Notes: generated by a model from the letters alone, not told the origin. DNA of 64,000 nucleotides from Chrysogorgia sp. JL179-B06 (GCA_035772405.1 JAYKKM010000310.1:429001-493000), one strand, 5' to 3'. Counted from the stretch's first letter, positions 21,373-34,240 are shown. Numbers and translations are program-made.

Positions 21373-24300
21373 TTATTTGTTCTTTGGACAAGTGGTTACA
21401 TTCTTATGACCTTTCATAGGATGTTTGCAGACTGCATTTGGGTGGGTGTCTTTGTCTTCCTTCAGTTCACTTGGTCTTGCTTCGGAGACTAATAAATATA
21501 AAAAAACTTTTGTTAGAAATTTTGCTGTACTTACAGTATTTTTAATAATATGATCCAAATATTTAATGTAATACTGTATACTACACGTATTTGTCAAATT
21601 TGTATTGCTGTATATTAAGAATATACTGTATATTTTAAAAATATTAAAATTTATACATTGAGATGATAATATACATGATAATGTTACAGTAAATGCAGTA
21701 ATGGATTTACCTGGTACAGTTGGAGGGACATCTTGTGTAACAGTTTTCTTCTTCATCCCTTTTCTGTAGTGCCTCTTCTCTAGGCTGTTTCTCCAGCATG
21801 GTATTCATAGGGGCTGGTGTATTTTGTCTCAAATTTTCAATAGCCAAACTCAACTCATTTTGATTCATGTCCAGAAATGTCTGAAAATCTCCATTACATA
21901 ACCTATAGCAGTTTCAAAGAATTAAAATAGATAAATACACAATGGTGTCTTTAATAAAATGTGCAGAAATTCAATTTTATCAAAAGAACATTTTTATCAC
22001 TATTCCAATATACCAAACTTTGGCTTTACTCGCACTAATTTAATAGTAGCCTCTCCATTTGGGTATGAAACCTTCACTCATGTCACTTTTCCGTAGCCTG
22101 GTTTCCTTGTTCAAATTGGCATTGAAATGAACAGCAGCAAGAATATGCCTTAAAATATTTTTAAAAAGTCGATGAAATTAGTACAGTACATTACAAACTA
22201 CACTGGAGAAGATTAAATATTACTTACACTGTACAGTGTAATGTAAGCTATTGTGTATCTTGCAAATACAGTACAGAGTTAACCATTTTCATGCTGTCCT
22301 CAGTGAATTACCAAATTTTGAGCAGTTTGAAATAACAAATGTGATACGGTAATTATTTACCTGCAGTACATTCCAGGATAAGAGTATGCCAACATATTTG
22401 GGGGAAAATGGTTCAGAACAGAGTGGAAGGCTTCTAAGCAGCTTGTTTGGGAATGGGGTGATGCTTTTCTAATACCTTTTACCAAAGCTTTTTTGTTAAG
22501 TTCTGCACACAAGCGATCATAGAGCAGCACCTACAGAGTAAAAATAAGGAAAATTGTATAATTCACCTGGGAGAAAAGGAAAAGTTTGTTTGCTCTACTT
22601 CTAGGTAGATTTGGACTCAAAATTCCAGCACTAATCAATTTGCCATAAAATTTGGTTACCTATTTCGAAAACAATAATAGTGATAAATATTGATGCCTAT
22701 TTGAAACACCAAGTAACTCCCTTGCATAGCCAAGGATAATGTTCAGCTCAGTCACAACTCGGAATAAGATTAGAGAATTAAATAAGGTTAGCGAACCGGA
22801 AACCCATGTAATATTTGTTTGCCTTGCCATTCTTGTTGCAAGTACTTACCAGATTTTAACCACATTCTTGGTTCAAGTTCTCCATGGGCGCACTTATTGA
22901 ACAAAGGATCATCCAAGTTATTATGCTCATTAACCACATGGCTCAAGAAACTTTTAAATTTAGCCCATATAACATCACCATTACCATCAAATGTTGATGT
23001 GGCACTCCAGTACAGATGTGTCTCACATGGTTTTATCCATTCTGCTAATGCCTCACATCCTTTTTCCTTTGCTATCTTGGAAAGCACTTCACGTATCTCT
23101 GCAGAAAAAGTTTTTAAGCTCAGAACAGTACACAACAATATAATATAAAATGCTTTTTTAAACTAATGATTTAGGGATCAAAATGGTACCAAAATAGATC
23201 TATTTAGCCCTATATGCATATATATTTTCTTTGTTACTGTAGGGTAATACATACTTTTCTTTAAATGCCACAGATCATAGTAATGTGTTATCGCTTGTAA
23301 GTTGCTCTTCATGTAACTGGCAATGGGTATGTGTCTGTCAGATACAAATGTTGACATGTTTACATCATGTTCCAATAAGAATTCAATACATAATTTAAAT
23401 GCCATAAACTCCATGGCTGTACTACTACCAGATTGATTTTTCTAAAGTAAAAATAATATAAATTTAAAATTAACACAAGTTAAAACTTTAAATTCTGACC
23501 AGTTTGTTGAGAAGTATGTGGTAAAAAACAACCAAAAGGCTCTATACTTTAATACCTTATAATCAATGGACATTATAATCAATGGTACAGTCTATTATTT
23601 GATTATTACAACATCAGCTTACCTGTACAAGTTCAAAGTGTATGATTCGTTGAGAAGTGCAAGAATATATTGTATAAGCACAATATTTTGCACTGTGACC
23701 CATGCTGTCATGCCGACCATCTCCAGAAAGTACTATTGCATCATTGCTTGACTTTTCTTTTAAAAATACTTGTTGTTGATATCTTTCCCAATAGGTAAAT
23801 GGCTGGAAATAACTTTTCCTATAAAGGAAACAAAATCGATTGAATAAAGAAGCCATAAACCATTTTGTTTGATTAAAATACTTGATTGGTCAGTGTACCT
23901 TATAAATATCATTATACTAGTTATAGTACTGTATTACATGAAGGAAAACACACTAACTTAGCCAAAATAATTATTTTAAAAACATGCTGTACCAACCCTT
24001 TGGTGCTTAAAGAATGTGCTGAGGGAAATACAACCAAAACCAATGTGTGTAAACATCCTTATAGTTCTTGATGGCGAAGCTCCAGTTAGAAGAATGGAAA
24101 AGCTAAATAAAAAGTTTCCTGCTGGCAAGTTTGTTTCTGGTAAAAAAGGTTGACTGTACCATTTTGTTACATTTCTACAGCTGTTGCACGTTGTTTCAAT
24201 CATAATCATAGTGCCAATCTCGCGTTTGTCAACTTCTGGGCTGTCAGCCTTACATTTATGACAAAATTGGAAAAGGGTCAACAATTGGGAAAGAAAGACA

Positions 24301-27246
24301 ATGTGCTTGGGTTCTGTCATGAAATCCTTTCCAGTCAAAGACAACCTGAGAAAATAATAATTATTATGAACAAATAAATTGTAAATTGTTGCTAATCTGA
24401 GGTTTAATATTTAACATTCAGTTACTGTCAGAAAAAAGTCAGGTACCGAATATTGGGGCTATGATGTGCTATATTGGTACTTTTAGACCTGTTAATTCAT
24501 TACATCCACCATGCCCGATGCATTTTAATTAAAAAATGTCCAATTAGATTCAAAGCAAACTAGACCAGGGCCACAATGAAGCAATAGTTCTGTGACATGA
24601 AACAATAAAAAAACATACTATGTGCTGGGGAAAAAGTTAAAAAATATAAAAACACTCACCGATTTGTGTTTTCTGATTCGGGTACTGTGGATGTGGAGTC
24701 AGATTCTGTTTCTGTCTCGTATAGAGGGCTTGAAGATGGTATTTGTTCCTGTGCCACAATATCATATGTCTCCTCAATGCCATCCATATCTATTTTGCTT
24801 CCAGCACCTGAACTATCCAGACTGCCACTGGATTCTTGTACCTCAATTGTTTCCTGGCAAATCTTTGATGATCCCTCTGTTTGTTTTCCAAGCCTCTTCA
24901 CTAGAAGTTTAATAATAATTATTTATGCACACACATAATAATGTTATGCACCTATATATGAATATCAACCTCAGGAGCACCAAGGCAAGGAACCCCTAAA
25001 GAACTGACAGTTAGGTTGGGATTTTGATCATGCATTACATGTAGGCAAAACTCAGGAGGCTGGAAATTTTAAAACACATGGAAAAAAGTTATAACACCAA
25101 AAATGTTTCAACTCCCCCTAGGGTTCCCCTCATCCTGGAGCTTAATAAATATTATAAATTCATCCATGCCAAAATATGTTTTACACAAACTACTGTAGGT
25201 CACCTTTTTGTTTATAGTTCTTCACTTGTGCCCTCCGTAGTACCAGTTGCTGACGCAATCTATTTACTGTATCCTTCAGCTTTTGGTTCTCAGCGTCGAG
25301 TAAGGAACAGTTGGCACATTGTTTTTTAGTATACACAGGAGGTCCTTGCAGCTGTAAGGATACACCGGAGCATTCCCCAATATCAGCGACTGCGACACCT
25401 TGTTCTCTGTCGACGCATTCAAACTCAGTTGGCTGTAATTCGGACGAACTTACAGTAGACGCACCACACGTCTTGGCACTCCTAATTAACTGCCAAGTCG
25501 ACATGAATGTGGACACTTCTTTGTCGATGTAAGTGCACGCAGCTTTCAGCATAGACAAACATGTGACGCGAATGCCCAAAATCTCCTACATCGGCTCCTG
25601 CAGCAAGCAACTGTGCTATGTTGGTTTCATAGTGTGGAGCAGCGGACTTTATCTTTACAACCGTCAAGGCAGCTCGCAACTGTTTTTTTACCACCATAGT
25701 TTCTTTTTCAGAGGCTTTAGCAGATGCTGATATTGAACGGCATCTCGGTGGGTCATGCTTTGCGTTCCGTTAAGATGCTCCACCAGCATATTCTTGAACC
25801 AGTACCACTTGGTATTTTTACCAGCTGTGTAAGAGGCATACTCCTCATCTTCCAGACGAAGGCCAAAACAAAGAGATCCCTTTGAAGAACCGGATGGAAG
25901 GCGTTCACCTTGAACTTTCTTTTTCTGGACTTTTGGGGAATTCAAATATTCAGTACATACTGTACAGTGTAAAATCTGTGCGTCCTCAAGGTCGGAAATA
26001 GTCAAATGATTCGAGACAGATAGAAATTCTGGTAAATTTGAGGCTTCTTTCCCTAGGACCACATCAGTGCAAGGTAAGGTTATATTAGGTTGTGCAATGG
26101 CTTGTTTTCCAGCAGAAACTAACATTAAAACTTTGTCAACTTTCTTGACTAGTTCATCTATTCTTGGATCAGTTGCCATTTTGCTCACCAAATGCTCCTC
26201 TGTTCGATTCGATATGGTAAAAGAATCTAGTGATGATTGATGGGTAGTGCTTGCTGCATCACCACTGATCAGATGGGCAATCTCGCCGCCTTCTGTTTCG
26301 GTTGCTGGATATTCGGCTTCATCTTCAAAACTCAGTGCGCTGTTTGTTTCAGCAGGTCCTGTACTGGTTTTGGAGAGCAAACGCGAACCTCGTCGTTGAC
26401 ATCTTCAATTATTTCAGTTATTGGTCCAGTGGTTTCTGAGGGAAGAATTGGTTTTTCAAGCGTGATGACGACGATGGTATTTTGATTGGGATGAACAACT
26501 GATGGTGTCACCAGGATGTTCTCGTTTCTTTGATTTAGGTGTATCAGCAGACCTACAAGGATAATAATTAAAAATTTCATTTGGTGCCTTGGTGGTAATG
26601 GATTTTAAGGCACGAACAACATCAAATTCTTTGCTTTAGCTTTTCAGTATAAAGTCCATTAACACAGAGGCGATTTTTCTACTCCTGGTACATGCGATTG
26701 GATGGTTTCACCGACGAACACACTGGACGATTTGTGTAATTCCATGCCGTCTAATTATTCTTATAAATTACAATTCATTTCTAAATGCTTACCTTTTTCA
26801 GGAAGCAGAGTTCAAATCTTTGAGAATAGGAACAGCTCTGGGATCTTCAACTGATATTGCATCAATTTTTTCTCCAAGTTGGTGTACATTTCTCAAGTGA
26901 CGTTCAGTGCTAGATTTGTTCAAATGGGCAAGTGTGCATTTTCGTTTTAAATTGTAGCAGGTTATACAAATTCCTGTAGTAGTACTCCGATGTCCACTTT
27001 TTTGTCTTTTTGTTGGCACGTTCGTTTGGCTTTTTAATTCCACTACGAACCATTAATATGTCAAATGCTAGAATTAAACAAAACAAAATGTCAGGGGTAT
27101 AGGTCTAAAAACTTCAGTTCACTATTTTTGACGTATAAGATATGTTGAACATGATTAGAACAAATAAACTAATTAAAACTGACTTTGAACATTGTTCTAT
27201 GAAATATATAAAAACGTTAAAAAATTGAATTTATGTCAGCGCATTT

Positions 27247-27326
27247 GCTATATATATATATATATTATATATATATATATTATATATATATATATTTATA
27301 TTATATATATATATATATATATATAA
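27247..27326. repeat. TA microsatellite
   Basis: Several TATATATA runs separated by single-base breaks, in the intron between exons 2 and 3 of the minus-strand transposase gene. Confidence 0.9.
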
Positions 27327-27535
27327 TCACACCTGAAACTTCAGAATCTTTTAACGTTGATTGCTTCGTGATATCTTCAGTGTTTTCCGGTAAAATCCTA
27401 TCAGAAATTGAAACAGAATTTGGAGCTGTTAGTGCTAATCGATCTGCTGTTTTCTTGTAAGTTGTAGCTAACAAAAACGGGCCAAAATTATTTTTATAAA
27501 CTTTATCAAAGACTCAAAAGAGTCACTAACATACG

Positions 27536-27850
27536 AGGTGGCACGAAAACAACTATATTTTATTGCTATTTTAAGTATATTTTATTACTATCACACCTAT
27601 TTTTATCATATTTTATATAGCGAAAACCCTATTTTAATGCTATCACGATATTTCTAAAAAATTAGTGAACTATATTTTATCCCTGTTTTACTTTATTTTA
27701 TAACTATTTTCACACAGACATAAATAAAATAGCATATTTTAAGGCTATTTTTCACAATAAATTGCAGCAGAAAAGGCAAAATAGAATAAAATAGGACATT
27801 TAATTCCTATTTTACATTTGAAGAGGAAAGCATATTTTTAAAATACAGAT
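27536..27850. repeat. CTATTTTATTGCTATTTTA-type repeat block, left
   Basis: Tandem-like degenerate words of the form CTATTTTAT(T/C)GCTATTTTA, with inverted versions (AAAATAGAATAAAATAGG) at the right end of the block. It lies in the first intron of the transposase gene and has a partner block at 30010-30470. Confidence 0.65.
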
Positions 27851-27858
27851 AAAATAGA

Positions 27859-28815
27859 TTAGCATATACCAAAACAGTGGATAGTGCTTTTCGCGCAATC
27901 TGATTGGTTCCTCTAGCTCGGGATATCCTGCACTATTCACTGTTTCGCAAAACAAGATGGTGTCCTTCTCTTCAACGATTTTCTTTTTACATAGAAAACA
28001 ATTACTGTATGTAGGGAAATTATTTTACGTAATATTCATAAAAAACAAGTTGCAAAAAGGGAATAGAAAGTGCTCAAAAACCCGCAGAACAGCGAAATAA
28101 ATGTGCTCCAAAAACAAACTCGATTGAACGAACTGACTGTTGTCAGTTTTCTTTAGAAAATTGTACTCCATAGTTCATAAATCGATGTTTGCCTTTATAT
28201 ATAGTTCATGAGACAATTTGAATTGCCTTTCATATAGAATTTAATAACATTTACAAACATTAAAAATCATTTCAGTTACAACAAAAACTTAAAGAATTAG
28301 TACGGTATCGGCCGTAAAGATTACTGCGATACACTGCCCAAGAAACGGGCGATTAATGAACTGAATACTAAACAAATGACCTGGGAAACATACTACCGAT
28401 TTTATAACAGTAAACACCCACAGAAATTCTTTATAAATTAAAGGAAATTCAACGACTAAACACACGAAACATTGTCACTGCACTGACCGAAATAAAAAAC
28501 GCTTTAATATACAACTCATCTTTTGCAAACAACAACTCGTTTACTCACCCAGAATTCACTAGTTCTCCTTTGTCCTAAGGTTTTCCCATGTACAGTATTA
28601 AAATATTTCCTTTGAGCTAAAAATCCAGTGGTTTTTGCCTTACTTTGATTCAACTTCGAAAGGGTTTTCAAAACTGATAAACAACTCCATATATGGAGTT
28701 GCCACCTTAGGAGAATTTAGTTTTGCCTTGCGTTTCACAACAATTCCTGGCTAAATTATAATGAATCTAACCGAAATTTACCTAATTTTTATCAATTTGT
28801 TTTGGTATATGCTAA
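27859..28815. mobile_element. Candidate element with 18-bp inverted ends
   Basis: TTAGCATATACCAAAACA at 27859-27876 is exactly inverted at 28798-28815 (TGTTTTGGTATATGCTAA). Near the left end CACTATTCACTG and near the right end GTCAGTGAATAGTG are also related by inversion. No coding frame is recognised inside. A MITE-like or composite repeat is likely; no target duplication was confirmed. Confidence 0.4.
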
Positions 28816-30009
28816 AACAATTATTCACCTCAGTGTCAGTGAATAGTGATGGAAGGTCACTTTATCAAACGCGCGGTAATACGTATACAACACGCGCGTT
28901 TCTTATGTAAATATCTTGTTGATTACCGACGATACATTGTCCGAAGTCAAGGTGATGTTTTGAAGCGAATTAAATCCACCCTGATGTAAAGTTTTTAAAG
29001 AGAACACTGCAACAAACACGCCTTATCGCTTGTGATGCACGGCTTTCACCAATTCCTTTACAGTAAGCCAGGTTTTGTTACACGGCGTGTTGTGCTTCGC
29101 GTTCGAAGTGATCTCGCCCATCAAGCTCCGGTGCTATTAAAATGAACTTTAATGTCAATTCGTTTTGAGTTAGGGTTCTAGATAAGTTGTCTGAAAGGTC
29201 ACTTGTAGCTTTCCGTGGGATACGCTCCTTTGCTAAACACTGAAAATTGAGAAATGTGATTTCATGTTGTCAACGTGCTTGGCTTTAATGGCGGTATTAT
29301 GTATTTTGTTTGGTTTATTAAAATGCGCGCACTAACTGACAAAGCAATGTATATTTAATGTTGTCATAAGAAAGCATACGTGAAAGAAAGCATGGATGTG
29401 AAAATTCCCTTGTTTATCTTCTTAAATTGTTTGTGTATGCAAAATGCGCACAAGAAGGCAGATCTCAGTTGTCAGGCGCTTCCATTGTACTCCACTACTC
29501 CATTTTCGACGTTAGTGAGGGAATGGAGTAAAACAGAAACACATCACATCGTCTGCTCAAGGAGGCTAACCTCTGGCAGTACCATTGGCCCACTCCACTT
29601 ATTCACTGCAATTTAGCAGAAACAAGCCTGATTACTCCAAGATAATTACTATCCATAATGCACTCATATACAGTATAGCAGCTGTCAAAAATTGCATTCA
29701 ATTTACAATGTTTACAATGTTGTTATATAATATGTTATTATAATATATATTATATATAATATAATATATTGTTAATACTTTGTTTTTCAGAATACTGGAA
29801 GACAAAGAAGCCGAAAGCAAACAGCAGTAGTGACCTATAAACCAAATTGCAAACATATCGTCATATTATCTATTACTATAATCTAATAAATTAATTACAG
29901 CTCAATCCTTGTTTCAGTCATGTTGTTCTTTCATTTAGCTCATTGCATGTTCTCTGTATATACTGTAATTGTTTCTGGTAAATATATAGTCCAAACCATA
30001 TAGCATTTA

Positions 30010-30470
30010 TTATTGCTATTGTATATTATTCTTACTATTTTCCATTATTTTATCACTATATTTCAGCTTAGTCTTTCATTATTTTATTATATTTTTATGC
30101 TATTTTTCATTATTTTATTACTATTTTTTAGCTATTTTTATTATTTTATTACTATTTTTTAGCTATTTGGCATTATTTTATTGCTATTTTATTACTATTA
30201 TTTCGATATTTTTAAACTATTTTAAATATATTTTAAATATATTTTATTGCTATTTTGCAATCTAAGTTCCTTGTATAAGAACTATTTTAAATGGCTTTTA
30301 TTGCTATTTTAACCCTATTAATATCCAGTGTTTTGGCACAACAAAAACTGTAGAGAATAAAATAACTTTAAAATAGCAAAGTGATAGGTAAAAAATAGTA
30401 TTACCATTCATAAAATAGGGTTGAAAAAAATAGCTTTTTTGTAGGGGAAAAATAGTGTTGGTTTTCACAA
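30010..30470. repeat. CTATTTTATTGCTATTTTA-type repeat block, right
   Basis: The same word family as 27536-27850 (ATTATTTTATTGCTATTTTA and similar), with reversed words (AAAATAGGGTTG, AAAAATAGTGTTGG) at the right edge. The two blocks bracket about 2.2 kb of mostly unique AT-rich sequence. Confidence 0.6.
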
Positions 30471-30806
30471 GGGATGTTCGTTATTTCCACACTCACAACA
30501 CTTATGCGCAAAGGTTGAACTGGAAACAGGAAAGAAAACAAGCGTTATATATCGATCGACGATCGTTAGGTTTTGAAATAGTTTATGAGTCATGACAAAT
30601 TCTCACATACGTCACTGTGTCGAAATAATAAAAAAATGTGCATTAAAAATATGTGCATTATGTACTCACCTAGTTCTTGTTCCATTGCAAGTTAGAAACA
30701 GTGATCCAAAAAGTCGTTTATAAGAACCAAAAAATCCAGAGAACAGAAAAATTCCAAAACAGTACGCACACCACTTAGGCTTCTAAATCTTCACATCGTA
30801 GCATCT

Positions 30807-30820
30807 TATATATATATAGT
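30807..30820 (-). promoter_or_regulatory. Possible TATA region of the transposase gene
   Basis: On the minus strand a TATATATATAAG word lies about 125 bases upstream of the ATG at 30685. No other core-promoter signal is apparent. Confidence 0.3.
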
Positions 30821-31481
30821 GTTTACACCACGTGGGAGTTTTACGAGTTTACATGTTTCTAATTTTTACGCAGAGCCAAGCCCAGGATTGTTCAGGAAGG
30901 CATGAACACTGCTTTCCGTATCTATACACCCGCCCATATACCCGCCCTAGGGATTAGACAAATCTTATAGGAAGGTGCATGATTTTTTGGAAGTTCCTGT
31001 TCACGAGTTTTCGAAATCCCGTTAATCATCTAACTGTGAACAACATAGTTTGAATTTGGTTCTCACGCTCTGTAATAATTAAAATTAGCTCATGCCCAAA
31101 TATTTTTTGTGATAGTGCGTTAATCTGTGAAGTAGGTAGGGGCCATTGCCTATTATTATTAACGCATACGTCGTTGAGGAAATGCTTTATAATAAAGCTT
31201 GTCATGTCAATAAACCAGCAAAAGAGTTATTTCGTACCAGAAATTAACCCAATTTTATAGATGAAATCAGGAAAATAAACAATACTAAATGTGGGTAGTT
31301 TGCTATCGGACATTTAAATCTTGCACCTAAAACGCGCCTTGGTGATAATAAAATATCTTAGTTAAAACAGTTAAGAATTGCTTGCATATAATGCCATTTA
31401 TTATATACATGACAAAATTACTGGATTCTGAGTGCAATTATTTAAAGTAATTTTCAAAAAACTTAATGGCGGGATGCTTTT

Positions 31482-32060
31482 TTGAAACAAATGACTTTAT
31501 CCAAGATGAACTTAAAGGTAAAGCAGCCAACAAAAATACAAAAAAATACAAAAAAATGCACCAAAACATGGTTAAAGGCCTGGGAGGAATGGCCCATTGC
31601 CAGAAATAATAGTGTTGAAATCGAAAAATATTCCCCAGAAGACCTCGATGAAGCTCTTCAAAAATTTTACGCTGAGGTGCGCAATAACAAAGGCGAAGAC
31701 TACGAGCCCGACAGTCTAAAATTATGCAAGCTGCTCTCGATAGGCACTTGAAAGAAAGACAAACACTATCCTTTGTCAATAATTCGTGACCGAGAATTTG
31801 ACCAGTCAAACAAAATTCTTTGATGCAAAGCTCGTAACTCAGTGAACTTGGCCGCGGGAAGCGACCAAATGCAGCAAAACCTTTCACACTTCAAGAAGAA
31901 GAAATGCTGTAGGAAAACCAAAAGCTTGGGAAATATTCTCCACGGGCATTAATTAATACAATGTGGTGGATACGTACCCAACATTTTGGACAAGAACACC
32001 ACACAATGGCAGTGCAAGATTTTCATTTTGGAGAAATGAAAAGGAGAAAATATTATTTTA
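31482..32060 (+). pseudogene. DUF3504 / Crypton-type recombinase fragment
   Basis: Plus-strand frames give QKNTKKCTKTWLKAWEEW, YSPEDLDEALQKFYAEVR and DYEPDSLKL, then after frame changes MQAALDRHLK, KRPNAAKPFTLQEEEML and SPRALINTMWW. This is the N-terminal core-binding part and linker of the DUF3504 (tyrosine recombinase-like) family found in Crypton transposons and their host descendants. At least three frame breaks and stops; the catalytic C-terminal half is absent. It is more diverged from the recombinase at 38-39 kb than a simple duplicate would be. Confidence 0.6.
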
Positions 32061-32315
32061 TCAAATATCGTGAAAAGTCAAGTAATCGTCCACAACATTG
32101 TTTACAATTTTCAATAAATATGACATGAATTTGGTAGAAATGAATAAATGCTTGTCAAAATTCTACGTCTGTAAGGAAAAATGAAGGGAATTACTACAAG
32201 AAAGCAAGCTTGTTGTTAAGAGCTGCTCTGGTAGGCAATTGTAGTCTATGCCATACAACAAAAAATTCAGCATTTGCAACAAAACACTGAATTCTTACCT
32301 TAAGCATCTTTGCAG

Positions 32316-33173
32316 TACAGTGAAACCATTCAAAAGTTGTACGAGAACGGTGAACTACCACAAGTAACAGCACAAGACCCTCGTGCTTTGCTCCAAACTG
32401 CATATTTGTTAGTATTCCTAATTCACCTCTGCCCATTTTAGTTAATTGTTACAGATGAAAAAGCTGAAGTAGCCATGGCCATCCTGCCATATTTGCTCAA
32501 TGTAAAAACGAGAAAGAACAAGGCTAAGTACAATTTCATTGAATTTATTGATGTAAGTTTAATTTTCATTCCTACTGTATAATACTAATCTTGGTTATGG
32601 TAAAAAAACTAATTCTAATTTTCCCTCATTAACATGCATGAGCAAACATGCATTGATTTTGACATTCCACGATGAATTTCAAACAATGATAACTATATTT
32701 CCTAGTCAATCATGGTATTACAAACTAATAGCATGACATGTTGGGAAATTAGTGATCAAATGTCCCTCAAGCCTCGGGAGGATTTGTAAAAGTTCACAAG
32801 TCCTCCCTCGGCTCTCGGGACATTTAATCACTAATTTCCCTCATATTATGGTACTACTTATAACTATACTGTATAATATATTGTGTGCTGATTATTATTA
32901 TTTGTTTTCACATAGGAGGAGGCTGATGCAGCAGCAGTTGTCAGCCGGAGATCAACACCCTGTCCAGGGGATAATTGTTCAGGGGAGTTGGATTGCCCAT
33001 CCGAAATACTGGTGACAGCTGAAAAAGGAATAATCTGCACAGTTGGAGGTGGCTTAGTGAATGGGGTCTTATGTTTTATGGCAGTTTGCTATGTTTTTAT
33101 GTTCAGCTACCCTGTTGAAATTGCAAATCTTTGTACCTATTTTCAGATTTATGTATTTGTAAAAACAATATAA
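32316..33173 (+). CDS. Exons of an unknown gene
   Basis: Two exons join cleanly: 32455-32552 (KAEVAMAILPYLLNVKTRKN, KYNFIEFID, donor GAT-GTAAGT) and 32916-33173 (acceptor CACATAG; EEADAAAVVSRRSTPCPGDN, GELDCPSEIL, then hydrophobic LVNGVLCFMAVCYVFMFSYP and YFQIYVF, TAA at 33173). A preceding candidate exon from 32316 (YSETIQKLYENGELPQVT, QDPRALLQTA) has the right strand but its donor is unclear. The ending resembles C-termini of repeat-derived proteins I recall from invertebrates, where the same hydrophobic segment is soluble fold rather than membrane. Function unknown. Confidence 0.4.
32743..32840. repeat. Hairpin element
   Basis: GGGAAATTAGTGATCAAATGTCCC is mirrored at the other end with few changes, and AGCCTCGGGAGGATTTGT / CAAGTCCTCCCTCGGCT pair inside. 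The whole 98 bp folds back on itself. Confidence 0.85.
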
Positions 33174-33268
33174 AATAGATACATTTCTTAAACAATCTTT
33201 GGCGTGCTTATCGTTTACGCTTTCATTATTTGTGCGAACATTCTCATGTAGAATGTTTTGGTTAATAT

Positions 33269-33595
33269 CTATATTGTTAATGACACTATACCTTCGGAAA
33301 AGACGGCCCAGCTATCCGCTCCAAATGCCGAATGCTTTACCAAAACGCATTTCCTTGAGGTCACCTCCACTACTGTGTGTCTCCTGCAGATGGTGTTACC
33401 ATTTGCGTACTTGTTGAAATATTGTTTCCTGCCCTTCATAGCACCAATTCCTAGTGTTACAATCTCTTGTTTTAAGCGCTCTTCTGGCGGAGGTGTATTG
33501 CCACTTTGTTTTACCAGCGTGTATAACCATTTCAAAGCTATTGCCATACCATTTGTCTTCACCGTCACGGGTGACTCAGTCGAGAAACTCAACAT
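33269..33595 (-). CDS. Small unknown ORF
   Basis: A 108-codon minus-strand frame (ATG 33595) with mixed composition: AIALKWLYTLVKQSGN, EERLKQEIVTLGIGAMKGRK, VEVTSRKCVLVKHSAFGADS. An overlapping plus-strand frame of 113 codons is less convincing (Cys/Phe/Ser-rich). No domain recognised and no splice partner found. Confidence 0.25.
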   Translation of the reverse strand: MLSFSTESPVTVKTNGMAIALKWLYTLVKQSGNTPPPEERLKQEIVTLGIGAMKGRKQYFNKYANGNTICRRHTVVEVTSRKCVLVKHSAFGADSWAVFSEGIVSLTI

Positions 33596-34136
33596 CTAAA
33601 TAAATTTAAAGCCAATAAATAAGGACAATCAGTGTTTGCTTTGAAGGCGCACATATCATATGCTGTGCACGTAACATCTTGTGAATAAAAGTACGCCACA
33701 GCCTTAAAAATATTATGATAGCCTCCTCCCCGCTCAAAGTATTTTATTAATATTGATAATTGTCATAAGAAATGATGAATAGATAATGCATTATATGAAA
33801 AATACTTTCGTTTAATTTATTATTACTTAGTTTAACCAGACACAGTGCTACAGTGCACCGATCGATAGTTTATATTTTTGCTTGCTATCACACTAAAATT
33901 GCGATTTACGACGAAATAGTGAACAAAACAAGAGAAAAGTTATTTAAAAATGTAATACAATGCAAGTGGTACATTAATTAATCGACCAAAAATGTAAACA
34001 ATAAAAATGCAGCTCTAAAAAGAAGAAATATTTAATCTAATAAAACATAAATTCCCATTGAGACCCTTATACGTGCTTAGGATTCCACACACAAACGTGA
34101 AAACTATAGAAATAAGACATTATTATGACATGTCTA

Positions 34137-34240
34137 TTATCCCCTCGCCCGGATGGCGCGAATGCTAATCTCGACCGGAATTTTCCCCTGCGCTTTTTTA
34201 TGCAAGGGGAAAGTGAAAGTAGCCTTTTGTCGGAATATAT
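34137..34240 (+). repeat. Dispersed repeat, partial copy 2
   Basis: Begins CCCCTCGCCCGG and continues GCTAATCTCGACCGG, matching copies at 13930-14105 (inverted) and 42852-43012; similarity fades after about 60 bases. Confidence 0.55.

Larger units (their letters stand above)
21373..30685 (-). pseudogene. Kolobok-like DDE transposase gene, 13 exons, several frame breaks
   Basis: Exons: 30685-30670 (MEQEL), 27467-27333, 27067-26793, 26552-25204, 24900-24660, 24345-23997, 23818-23623, 23441-23255, 23098-22850, 22530-22361, 22148-22014, 21902-21711, 21488-21373. Splice phases agree at the first joins. Features in order: BED-like finger (CITCYNLKRKC ... TERHLRNVH); acidic region; SEKETMVVKKQLRAALTVVK and AQLLAAGADVGDFGHSR; coiled coil (LLDAENQKLKDTVNRLRQQL); zinc pair (CHKCKAD ... 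CNSCRNVTKWYSQPF); FKHQR; DDE-type core (VLSGDGRHDSMGHSAKY, TFVSDRHIPIASYM, YYDLWHLKKS); LEAFHSVLNHFPPNMLAYSY; and a terminal CKHPMKGHKNVTTCPKNK. This matches Kolobok-superfamily proteins as I know them. Frame breaks lie near 27000, 26500, 25735, 25560 and 22060, and a TGA near 26800, so the copy is likely dead unless these are sequence errors. Confidence 0.65.

Noticed and set aside
18683..30900. Complete Kolobok element with both ends defined
   Set aside because: Only the left TTAA junction is supported; I could not find an inverted copy of the left end or the expected continuation of the target on the right.
32916..33173. Membrane protein from the hydrophobic C-terminus
   Set aside because: The hydrophobic stretch has scattered polar residues and resembles the end of soluble repeat-derived proteins; one strand of evidence only.
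33258..33599. Plus-strand 113-codon ORF
   Set aside because: Overlaps a more protein-like minus-strand frame and shows Cys/Phe/Ser-rich composition typical of an antisense shadow.
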